A DNA stretch of 15,437 nt, taken from the NCBI GenBank assembly GCA_041743835.1, contig JBGTLW010000336.1, positions 1 through 15,437 on the forward strand, read 5' to 3'. The DNA comes from JBGTLW01 sp041743835. GTDB taxonomy: Bacteria; Planctomycetota; Phycisphaerae; Phycisphaerales; Phycisphaeraceae. Each line of letters begins with the position of its first letter. The first letter of the stretch is position 1. A program made the translations under genes and the position numbers. This document shows positions 1 to 5,779 of the stretch, in pieces. The notes beneath the pieces were generated by a model that was not told where the DNA came from, did no database searches, and worked only from the letters and a program-made list of their open reading frames with translations.

Positions 1-102
1 TCAGCGTCGGCGTGGGGGTGTGGTTTTCCAAGACTCGGCGTCGGCGTGGGGGTGTGGTTTTCCAAGACTCGGCGTCGGCGTGGGGGTGTGCTTTTCCAAG
101 AC
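1..102. repeat. Three tandem copies of a 34-bp repeat (array cut by the window edge)
   Basis: Copies lie at 1-34, 35-68 and 69-102. Copies 1 and 2 differ only at base 3, and copies 2 and 3 differ by one base (TGTGG to TGTGC). Each unit carries the core GCGTCGGCGTGGGGGTGTG followed by TTTTCCAAGAC. A partial fourth copy starts at 103 and runs into a hairpin. No unique spacers separate the copies, so this is a minisatellite-like array, not CRISPR. It lies just downstream of proS (- strand). Copy 1 begins with TCAGCGTCGGCGTGGG, which also occurs inside proS. The array probably continues to the left of the window. Confidence 0.9.
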
Positions 103-140
103 AGCGTCGGCGTGTGGCCCACCCCACCCACGCCGACGCT
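103..140. repeat. Inverted repeat (12-bp perfect stem) just downstream of proS
   Basis: AGCGTCGGCGTG at 103-114 pairs perfectly with CACGCCGACGCT at 129-140 across a 14-base loop. It starts 26 bases beyond the proS stop codon on the - strand. No T-run follows the stem on either strand, so it is not a canonical Rho-independent terminator, though it could end or stabilise the proS transcript. Each arm is the core of the neighbouring 34-bp repeat in opposite orientation, so the hairpin consists of two head-to-head repeat units. Confidence 0.75.
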
Positions 141-165
141 GAGTCCGCGAAGCGTCTGGAAGGTG

Positions 166-2058
166 TTACATCGTTGCGAGCAGTTCCAGGGCTCGGGTCA
201 GGGCCTGGTCGAGCGGGAGTGTTTCGCCGCGCTCGCCGTTGGACCCGTTGCGGGCCTTGATTTCCACAGTCGGTGGGTTTTCGGCGAGGCCCTTGTCGCC
301 GACGGTGATGCGTAGCGGGATGCCGATGAGGTCCGCGTCGTTGAACTTCACGCCCGGCCGTTCATCGCGGTCGTCGATGAGCACGCTGATTGCGCGGGTG
401 TTCGAGGGATGGCCATCCCTGGGCTTTGGGGTCGCTTGTTCGAGTTCCTGGGCGAGTTGATGGACGACCTGCTGGACTTGGCTTCCGGGGGCGTACTTGA
501 TGGGGGTGATGACGACATCGAAGGGCGCGATGGCCCGTGGCCAGATGATGCCTGCGTCATCGTGACCGCCTTGCCGTTCGATGGCTGAGGCGAGGATGCG
601 GTTGACCCCGATGCCGTAGCAGCCCATGAAGACGCGGGCGGCTTCATTCCTGGGATCGGTGACGGTGACGTTCATGGCATCGGTGTACTTGCAGCCGAGC
701 TTGAAGACGTGGCCGACCTCGATGCCCTTCTGGGCGCGGAGGGTCCCGCCGCCACGGGATTCGGGGGCGGGGTCGCCGTCGATGGCGTTGCGGATGTCGC
801 GGATGACCAGACGCTTCGTCGCGGACTCCTCAGCGTCGGCGTGGGGGGCGTCGGCGTGGGGGGGAGGGGGGGTGTCGGCGTGGTGGTGGGGGGTGAGGGA
901 GGGGTCGGCGGCGATCACATCGCGGTGCCAGTTAAAGAGCTTGACGTGGTGGTCCACTTCATTGGCGCCGGCGACCCAGAAACCGCCCTGCGCGGCATCG
1001 GGATCGACGACCAGCTTCACGTCGTTACGTCCGACCGCAGCATGGGGGCCAACGAACCCGATAGCGAAGCCGGCCGCTTTTGCTTGCGCTTCATCCGCGA
1101 GGGGCAGGGCGAGCTTGGCTTCATTGAGGTCGTGGTCGCCACGGACCACGGCGAGGGTCCAGTTCCCGGGGGTGCCACACACCAGCGTCTTGAGCATGTT
1201 CTTCGCGGCGAGCTTGGAGCCGAGGTTTTGCTTGAAGAACGCGCAGACGTCGTCGATGCCGGGGCAGCCGGGGGTGTGGACGGTTTCGAGTTCGCCCTTG
1301 GGCTGGGCTTGGAGGTCCACCTCCCGCTTGCCGATCTCGCACTTCTCGACGTTGGCGGCGTAGCCGTTGTCGTTGGTGAGGATGGTGTCTTCGCCTGTGG
1401 GCGAGGGGACCATGAACTCGTGGCTGGCGCTGCCGCCGATGGGGCCGGCCTCGGCTTCCACCGTCATGTAGGGCAAACCACACCGCGTGAAGATGCGCTC
1501 GTACGCGGCATACTGCTTGTCGTAGGTCTCGTTGAGCCCGCCCTCGCCCTCGACGCTGAGGTGGAAGCTGTAGGCGTCCTTCATGATGAACTCGCGCGAG
1601 CGGAGCACGCCGAAGCGTGGGCGGAACTCGTCGCGGAACTTGGTTTGGATCTGGTAGAGGGTTTTGGGGAGGCTTTTGTAGGATTCGACGTAGGCCCCGA
1701 ACAGCTCGGTGACGACTTCCTCGTGGGTTGGGCCGAGGGCGACTTCGCGGCCGTGGCGGTCTTTGATGCGGAAGAGGTTGTCGCCGTAGGCCGCATCCCG
1801 CCCGGTGGCCTTGAACAGGTCGAGGGGGATGAGCGTGGGCATGAAGATTTCTTCGGCCCCGGCTGCGGCCATCTCCTCGCGGATGATCTGCTGCACCCGT
1901 TGCAGGCTGCGGACCCCGGCGGGCAGGTAGGTGTAGCTGCCGCTGCCGAGCTTGCGGATGAGCCCGGCCCGGAGCATAAGCTGATGGGAGGGGACCTCGG
2001 CGTCGGCTGGGGCGTTGCGGAGGGTGGGGATCAGCGTCTGGGACCAGAAGGTAGGCAT
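166..2058 (-). CDS. proS: Prolyl-tRNA synthetase, bacterial type with INS editing domain
   Basis: Class II synthetase that charges tRNA-Pro with proline in the cytoplasm. The 630 residues are collinear with bacterial ProRS. The N-terminal catalytic core includes LGPTHEE (109-115), motif 2 FRDEFRPRFG (141-150) and the REFIMKDAYSF segment. An INS-type insertion, the family's trans-editing domain, spans about 225-415. GIEVGHVFKLG (445-455) follows, then motif 3 GCYGIGVNRI (479-488). The C-terminal anticodon-binding domain has DDRDERPGVKF (562-572). The gene is somewhat longer than the usual ~570 residues. Part of the excess is a low-complexity stretch at 389-411, rich in His, Pro, Ala and Asp, encoded by the GCGTCGGCGTGGG repeat also seen downstream of the gene. 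A smaller extra loop lies near 543-554. The ATG at 2058 gives the standard MxTFWSQTLIPTLR-like start; no clear Shine-Dalgarno precedes it. Identity is very secure. Confidence 0.97.
   Translation of the reverse strand: MPTFWSQTLIPTLRNAPADAEVPSHQLMLRAGLIRKLGSGSYTYLPAGVRSLQRVQQIIREEMAAAGAEEIFMPTLIPLDLFKATGRDAAYGDNLFRIKDRHGREVALGPTHEEVVTELFGAYVESYKSLPKTLYQIQTKFRDEFRPRFGVLRSREFIMKDAYSFHLSVEGEGGLNETYDKQYAAYERIFTRCGLPYMTVEAEAGPIGGSASHEFMVPSPTGEDTILTNDNGYAANVEKCEIGKREVDLQAQPKGELETVHTPGCPGIDDVCAFFKQNLGSKLAAKNMLKTLVCGTPGNWTLAVVRGDHDLNEAKLALPLADEAQAKAAGFAIGFVGPHAAVGRNDVKLVVDPDAAQGGFWVAGANEVDHHVKLFNWHRDVIAADPSLTPHHHADTPPPPHADAPHADAEESATKRLVIRDIRNAIDGDPAPESRGGGTLRAQKGIEVGHVFKLGCKYTDAMNVTVTDPRNEAARVFMGCYGIGVNRILASAIERQGGHDDAGIIWPRAIAPFDVVITPIKYAPGSQVQQVVHQLAQELEQATPKPRDGHPSNTRAISVLIDDRDERPGVKFNDADLIGIPLRITVGDKGLAENPPTVEIKARNGSNGERGETLPLDQALTRALELLATM
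826..894 (-). repeat. GCGTCGGCGTGGG-type repeat inserted in frame inside proS
   Basis: The + strand shows several near-copies of GTCGGCGTGGGG separated by G-rich filler. The right-most in protein terms begins CTCAGCGTCGGCGTGGG, the same string as in the hairpin and tandem array at 1-140. Read in the proS frame the units give PHADA, PHADA and HHHADTPPPP (residues 389-411). This sits at the exit of the INS domain, before the conserved strand leading to GIEVGH. The reading frame is intact. The tract reads as an insertion of the local repeat family into the gene. Confidence 0.8.
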
Positions 2059-2182
2059 GGGGGTGTGGTTCGGGGGAGTGGGGCTTGTGTGGACGGAGCG
2101 GTCGGGCGTGCGTGGCGGCGGGGGCGGCCGGCAAAAGCGGCTTGGTCTGAGCCGGTACGCGGGGCATCTTAACGTGCTTGTG

Positions 2183-2211
2183 TTGTTTGGGGTGGCAAGC
2201 TGGGGTATGCT
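2183..2211 (+). promoter_or_regulatory. Candidate promoter of the small lipoprotein gene (leaderless)
   Basis: TTGTTT (2183-2188) and TATGCT (2206-2211) are 17 bases apart. The expected start of transcription, about 7 bases after the -10, falls on the A of the ATG at 2218. The purine run AAGGGG directly abuts the ATG, so it cannot act as a normally spaced Shine-Dalgarno site. A leaderless transcript is the simplest reading. Confidence 0.45.
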
Positions 2212-2217
2212 AAGGGG

Positions 2218-2445
2218 ATGGAGCGGACGCGTTGGCTGCGGCCAATCATTGGTGGGGTATGCTTGACCGCAACGCTGGTTATCAGCGGGTGTGGCGATCC
2301 CCTGTTCCCCACGAATGCCCCGCGGACGCCATATGACCGATATATGGCGCTGCGCAACCAGTCCCGACCGCAGGTCGAAGTTGACGTGAACGGGCGTGAG
2401 AGGCCTGCCCTTCGTGCCCGCCTCGCGCCGCTGGGCACGCCTTAG
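2218..2445 (+). CDS. Small putative lipoprotein, Phycisphaerae type
   Basis: A 75-residue protein with a lipoprotein signal: basic start MERTRWLR, a hydrophobic stretch at about 9-22, and lipobox VISGC with the lipidated Cys at 25. Signal peptidase II processing would leave a ~50-residue anchored peptide beginning CGDPLFPTNAPRTPYDRY. The D-P-L-F-P...P-R-T-x-Y-x-R-Y segment and the later PALRARL stretch recall small hypothetical lipoproteins of Phycisphaerae. That resemblance is from memory and no function is known to me. Start choice: the ATG at 2218 gives the complete signal and lies 6 bases after a -10-like TATGCT. Codon use is like its neighbours. The next gene on the strand begins 142 bases later. 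Confidence 0.7.
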   Translation: MERTRWLRPIIGGVCLTATLVISGCGDPLFPTNAPRTPYDRYMALRNQSRPQVEVDVNGRERPALRARLAPLGTP

Positions 2446-2500
2446 CAGGTTGCGGACGTATATTTTTATCGCCCTTTGGGTGATGAAAATGCAAGTTGAA

Positions 2501-2513
2501 GGTCATGATGACC
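2501..2513. promoter_or_regulatory. Palindrome GGTCAT-G-ATGACC, possible operator
   Basis: A perfect 6+1+6 palindrome lies 75 bases before the probable start of the amidase-like gene. Its place between two genes fits an operator for that gene, but no promoter with a good -35/-10 pair is evident around it. Chance occurrence is possible. Confidence 0.25.
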
Positions 2514-2587
2514 GATGAAGTGAGATATTGTCGGCCGGTCGCTTTGTTCCGGCTGGTTTACCAAGTTCTGACGCGAGGAGAGAAGAC

Positions 2588-3241
2588 TTGAGGCCCCGCC
2601 GGATGGTTCCAGATCAACGCACCCTCGTGCTTCTCGGCGTCCTCATTGTGGGGATGACGATGACCAGCGCGCTGCTGCTGTTGATGGAGCCGGGTCGCCG
2701 GGCCCCGCTGTCGGGCATCGAGCTCCAATCGATTGACACATCCGCAGCCACCGCTTCGACACCCACCGATCGCCTGTTCGACACCGCCCAGCCTCTGGCG
2801 TGGCGCACCATCATCATCCACGACACCGGCACACTGGCTGGCTCGGCCAAGTCCATCAACCGGGCTCACGAGCGGCTGGGACGCGGGGGCCTGGGCTACC
2901 ACTTCATCATCAACAACGGCTCGGAAAAAGAGGACGGCCTGATCGAGGTCGGCTTCCGCTGGTCCAAGCAGCTCCTCGGGGCCTACCTCGAGGGCGAGGG
3001 CTCGGACGATTGGCACCGCGACTCGATCGGCATCTGCCTAGTCGGTGATGCCGACCGCCAGGTCATGACCGAGGCGCAGGTCCGCGAGCTTGTCTGGCTG
3101 GTCAAGGAATTGCAGCGGGAGTTCAACATCCCCGCGGATCAGGTGTATGTGGACCTGGGCGCGGCCTCCCCCGGCCCGGCCCGGCTGTTCCCCCACGCCG
3201 GCTTCCGCAGCCAACTGCTGACATCGCCAGCCGCCCGCTGA
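2588..3241 (+). CDS. Membrane-anchored PGRP/amidase_2-fold protein, zinc site degenerate
   Basis: Domain order is a short basic N-terminus, one hydrophobic segment at about 12-33 (uncleaved anchor or signal), a Ser/Thr/Ala linker to about 70, then an N-acetylmuramoyl-L-alanine amidase type 2/PGRP domain (72-205). Family landmarks are WRTIIIHDTGT with His78, GLGYHFIINNG (101-111), IEVGFRW and SIGICLVGD (146-154). Active relatives also have a second zinc His and a Cys or Asp before PG near the C-terminus. Here that region reads VYVDLGAASPGPARLFP: no His at the expected place, and Ser in the Cys/Asp position. The protein may bind peptidoglycan in the periplasm without cleaving it. Start: the TTG at 2588 has GAGGAG at 2575-2580 with 7-base spacing, better than the upstream TTG at 2528 or the ATG at 2603. 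A strong terminator follows the gene. Confidence 0.82.
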   Translation: MRPRRMVPDQRTLVLLGVLIVGMTMTSALLLLMEPGRRAPLSGIELQSIDTSAATASTPTDRLFDTAQPLAWRTIIIHDTGTLAGSAKSINRAHERLGRGGLGYHFIINNGSEKEDGLIEVGFRWSKQLLGAYLEGEGSDDWHRDSIGICLVGDADRQVMTEAQVRELVWLVKELQREFNIPADQVYVDLGAASPGPARLFPHAGFRSQLLTSPAAR

Positions 3242-3280
3242 CCGACGCCCGCAGCCCAGGCAACATTGTCTCTCCTTGGA

Positions 3281-3310
3281 GCGTGCCCCACTTGCGGGGC
3301 ACGCTTTTTT
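3281..3310 (+). terminator. Rho-independent terminator after the amidase-like gene
   Basis: A perfect 9-bp stem, GCGTGCCCC (3281-3289) with GGGGCACGC (3296-3304), has a 6-base loop and is followed directly by six T (3305-3310). It lies 40 bases after the stop codon at 3241 and separates this unit from the kinase gene. Confidence 0.93.
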
Positions 3311-3435
3311 ATTGGACCGGGTGGTGCCGGCCGTCCGAGGGTGGCGGTTTGCTTGCGGATTAAGTCGGCGGGGGCTTGAGACGATGGAATCCATAGCCAT
3401 TCGGGTCGTTCCCGGAGGTCGTGGGCATAAGTTTG

Positions 3436-3475
3436 TTGTATGAACGGTTGGCGGGGTGTAGAGTTAACGTATTCT
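3436..3475 (+). promoter_or_regulatory. Candidate promoter region of the kinase gene
   Basis: Two overlapping sigma70-like pairs are visible: TTGTAT (3436-3441) with TAGAGT (3459-3464) at 17 bases, and TTGGCG (3448-3453) with TATTCT (3470-3475) at 16 bases. Either would give a leader of roughly 80-95 bases before the ATG at 3565. The leader contains the palindrome TAGCCGGCTA. The matches are moderate. Confidence 0.3.
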
Positions 3476-3564
3476 TCATTCCGTTATAGCCGGCTAACCG
3501 GTGACAAATCGGCGATCGTGTGTCCTGCCTCGGCCTGGGGTGGGGCGGCGTCGCTGCGCGTAAC

Positions 3565-4461
3565 ATGGCTGAATTCCACGAAATTTCTGGTTACGAGGTG
3601 CTCTCCACGCTAGGGCAGGGCGCGCGTAGCACCATCTACGAGGTCCGCGACAAGGCGGGGGACCTCTATGCGCTTAAGCGCGTGGTGCGTGTCTCCCCAG
3701 CCGACCAGCGGTTTCTCGACCAGGCGTTGGCTGAGCACGTGATCGCCAGCAAGTTCGACCACCCCCTGCTGCGAAAAAGTTACAAGGTCATCCGCAACCG
3801 TGCCCTGATCCGCGTGACGGAGGTGCTGGTGCTGATGGAGCGGGTGGTGGGCAAGTCGCTTGAGCAGCATCGGCCAAGCGACATGTTTGACCTGTGCGCC
3901 ATCATCCAGAAGACGGCACAGGGCCTGGCTGCCATGCACGAGGCGGGCTACGTCCACGCGGACATCAAGCCCAACAACATCATGGTGACGGGGAAGCGCG
4001 AGTCCAAGATCATCGACTTTGGTCAGTCCTGCGAGATCGGGACGGTGAAAGAACGGATCCAGGGCACGCCGGACTATATCGCGCCGGAGCAGGTGCTCCG
4101 CCGGGCCATTACCCCCGCGACCGACGCGTTCAACCTCGGGGCGACGATGTATTGGCTGCTCACCGGCAAGCACGTCCCGACGCTGATCCCCCGCACGACC
4201 AGCCAGGTCGGGCAGGTCCGCGACCAGTCGGTGGCCCTGCGTCACGACCAGTTGCTCAGCCCCGACCAGATCAACAGCGAAGTGCCCCCCGCCCTGTCGA
4301 ATCTGGTGATGGAATGCGTCCGCCGCGACCCGAAGGAGCGGCCCGGCTCCATGCAGGCCATCGCCGACCGCTTCGAGATCGTCGGTGCCCAGATCCTGCG
4401 GGCGCGCGAGCGCAACGGCGGGTCTGACGGCCTTGTCGAGGCCCACCGGTCTGCAAGCTGA
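3565..4461 (+). CDS. Soluble Ser/Thr protein kinase (Hanks type), non-RD
   Basis: The 298 residues form one eukaryotic-like kinase domain with no transmembrane or sensor region. Visible motifs are the glycine loop LGQGARST (16-23), the ATP-anchoring Lys38 in YALKR, a candidate helix C Glu57, catalytic loop HADIKPNN (131-138), metal-binding DFG (151-153), GTPDYIAPE (167-175) and DAFNLG (187-192). The catalytic Asp133, Lys135 and Asn138 are kept, so activity is likely. The Arg of HRD is Ala, so this is a non-RD kinase that should not need activation-loop phosphorylation in the usual way. A basic tail of about 25 residues follows. The ATG at 3565 starts just before the domain; a GTG at 3520 would add 15 low-complexity residues. 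No substrate gene or phosphatase is adjacent. Confidence 0.93.
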   Translation: MAEFHEISGYEVLSTLGQGARSTIYEVRDKAGDLYALKRVVRVSPADQRFLDQALAEHVIASKFDHPLLRKSYKVIRNRALIRVTEVLVLMERVVGKSLEQHRPSDMFDLCAIIQKTAQGLAAMHEAGYVHADIKPNNIMVTGKRESKIIDFGQSCEIGTVKERIQGTPDYIAPEQVLRRAITPATDAFNLGATMYWLLTGKHVPTLIPRTTSQVGQVRDQSVALRHDQLLSPDQINSEVPPALSNLVMECVRRDPKERPGSMQAIADRFEIVGAQILRARERNGGSDGLVEAHRSAS

Positions 4462-4629
4462 TTCACGCGGTTCCCGATGGCTTACTTGAGGTGCTCCGTC
4501 ATAGAATCCCTCGTATAAGCAGCGAAGCCGCGCAGATATGCGGACATCCGGATTGACGGATGATGTTTGTGGGGGGTGATAAAACAATCAACCAGCGAGT
4601 GTGGTTGGAAACTTAACAACAAGCCGATC

Positions 4630-4658
4630 TACACGGGGTGCGCTCGGTCGTCTATGAT
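4630..4658 (+). promoter_or_regulatory. Candidate promoter of the DUF5678-like/protease pair (leaderless)
   Basis: TATGAT (4653-4658) is a good -10 ending 6 bases before the ATG at 4665. The matching -35 position holds TACACG (4630-4635), a weak match. No Shine-Dalgarno precedes the ATG. The preceding 4462-4629 stretch shows nothing I can name. Confidence 0.4.
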
Positions 4659-4664
4659 ACCACG

Positions 4665-4949
4665 ATGGATACTGCCGTTATGCCACTCGAAACCGAAACA
4701 CAATACTTCGAGCAGCACCGCGATCAATGGATTGCTGATGGTCACGAGGGGGAGTGGTGCGTTGTCAAAGGTCAGCGACTTTTGGGTTTCTTTCCGGACC
4801 TGTCCGCCGCCTACGATGCCGGTGCCCATGCGTTCGGTGCCGATGTTGATTTTCTTGTTCATCAAGTCTTGCCAGAAGACCCTATCGCGACCATCCAGCG
4901 GGTAAACTGGCTGCCAGATGAGCCGAGGTCCATCGAAAGAAAATCGTAA
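4665..4949 (+). CDS. Small DUF5678-like protein
   Basis: A 94-residue acidic, probably cytoplasmic protein. The core resembles DUF5678: YFEQHRDQW near the N-terminus, then EGEWCVVKGQRLLGFFPD, a helix DLSAAYDAGAHAFG, and a terminal strand DFLVHQVLPED. The family is small, with a beta-hairpin plus helix pattern and no known activity; the assignment is by eye. The ATG at 4665 is preferred because a -10-like TATGAT lies 6 bases upstream. A GTG at 4638 would add nine residues across that -10. The last 32 bases overlap the protease gene, so the two are probably translationally coupled and may act together. GC content is visibly lower than in the genes on either side. Confidence 0.68.
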   Translation: MDTAVMPLETETQYFEQHRDQWIADGHEGEWCVVKGQRLLGFFPDLSAAYDAGAHAFGADVDFLVHQVLPEDPIATIQRVNWLPDEPRSIERKS

Positions 4950-5397
4950 ACGCCAGCTAAAGACCCAGCGATCCAAAGCCAAGCGGCTTGCGGATGGCCA
5001 CGCTGTTCTGCGCGGCAAGATCGACAACAATCAGTGCATGCTGGAGCTTTCCGTCGTTCACCCAGGCGGCATAGGAAACGAGAAGCCAATCAAGGCCATT
5101 ATCGATACGGGGGCAACCAACTCTACGATACATCCGCGTATTGCCCAGGAACTGCAACTTCCCACGGTTGGCCAAGTCAATTGCCGGACCGTACACGGCA
5201 TGAAAGTGGCAAGGATGGTAGCAGTAAGAATCCGAGTTAGCGACGGAAATAAGCGTGCCGCACGCACGATCACAGCAATAGTACCTGACGAGCAGACAGA
5301 CGAGATGTTATTCGGCATGGATGCAATGACCGGGGGCGTCCTCACGGTCGACACCAACAAGAAAACATGGGTATGGAGATTGACTAACCTCAGATGA
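4918..5397 (+). CDS. Retropepsin-like aspartic protease (clan AA)
   Basis: A 159-residue protein. After a very basic N-terminal tail (1-25) comes a single retropepsin-type domain. The catalytic triplet sits in IKAIIDTGATNSTI, with Asp63-Thr-Gly-Ala, followed by the helix HPRIAQELQLP. The second hallmark, LFGMDAMTGGVLTVDTNKK (131-149), corresponds to the hydrophobic-hydrophobic-Gly and LGMD-type segment near the C-terminus of the fold. One DTG per chain means it must dimerise to form an active site, as retroviral proteases do. There is no signal peptide or membrane segment, so it probably acts in the cytoplasm. The ATG at 4918 lies inside the upstream small gene. Substrates are unknown; the overlapping partner is an obvious candidate substrate, inhibitor or adaptor. 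A protease-fold protein with another role cannot be excluded. Confidence 0.82.
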   Translation: MSRGPSKENRKRQLKTQRSKAKRLADGHAVLRGKIDNNQCMLELSVVHPGGIGNEKPIKAIIDTGATNSTIHPRIAQELQLPTVGQVNCRTVHGMKVARMVAVRIRVSDGNKRAARTITAIVPDEQTDEMLFGMDAMTGGVLTVDTNKKTWVWRLTNLR

Positions 5398-5779
5398 TGG
5401 TGATTAGGCTCCGATACACTAGCCCCTCCCAGAGGTGGCCCCCAAATCCCGGACAGCGGCGGGACTGATGACAGGCCGACGGTGAGTTTGCCGCGTGGTC
5501 GTGGGGCTGGGGGTTTTGTGGCGGACCGATTGCGGGCTTCTCGCCAATGGAGGTTTAGTCAGCCTCTACAATCCCGCCGATGATGGGCAGGTGCCCCGCG
5601 GCCTAGCCTCGGAAGGCGCGGGTGTCTTTATCCCCCGATTCTTGGCAAAAGTACTGGGTTTGACGGGGGGATTCTGCTATGATGGATTGACGCTGCGGAA
5701 ATGAGCCTGACCCGGTTCATGGGCACAGTCCCGGCCGCAGACCCGCCCGTCGCATCCACCCCCCGCCTTGGAGTCCCAC
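5398..5779. other. Intergenic region of 382 bases; one candidate extended -10 promoter
   Basis: No convincing gene lies here; the longest open frame (from a GTG at 5495) has no ribosome site or recognisable protein character. TGCTATGAT at 5675-5683 is an extended -10 element on the + strand, without a well-placed -35, about 95 bases before the gene at 5780. A short stem TCCCG...CGGGA near 5451-5466 lacks a T-run. Nothing else is recognisable. Confidence 0.4.

Noticed and set aside
1..102. CRISPR array
   Set aside because: The 34-bp copies are directly adjacent with no unique spacers, and no cas gene is present.
1121..2167. 348-codon open frame on the - strand overlapping proS
   Set aside because: Arg/Pro/His-rich out-of-frame reading of proS without any domain.
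709..2172. 487-codon open frame on the + strand opposite proS
   Set aside because: It mirrors proS in a GC-rich frame; the product is a Val/Gly/Ala/Asp-rich sequence with no motif, while the - strand encodes a complete synthetase.
2468..2484. Hairpin ATCGCCC/GGGTGAT as a terminator of the lipoprotein gene
   Set aside because: T-rich sequence precedes rather than follows the stem on both strands, so no U-tail would form.
3610..4587. 325-codon open frame opposite the kinase
   Set aside because: The kinase strand has a full set of catalytic motifs; this frame has none.
5495..5704. 69-codon frame from a GTG
   Set aside because: No ribosome site, no recognisable composition or motif, and it overlaps a promoter-like element.
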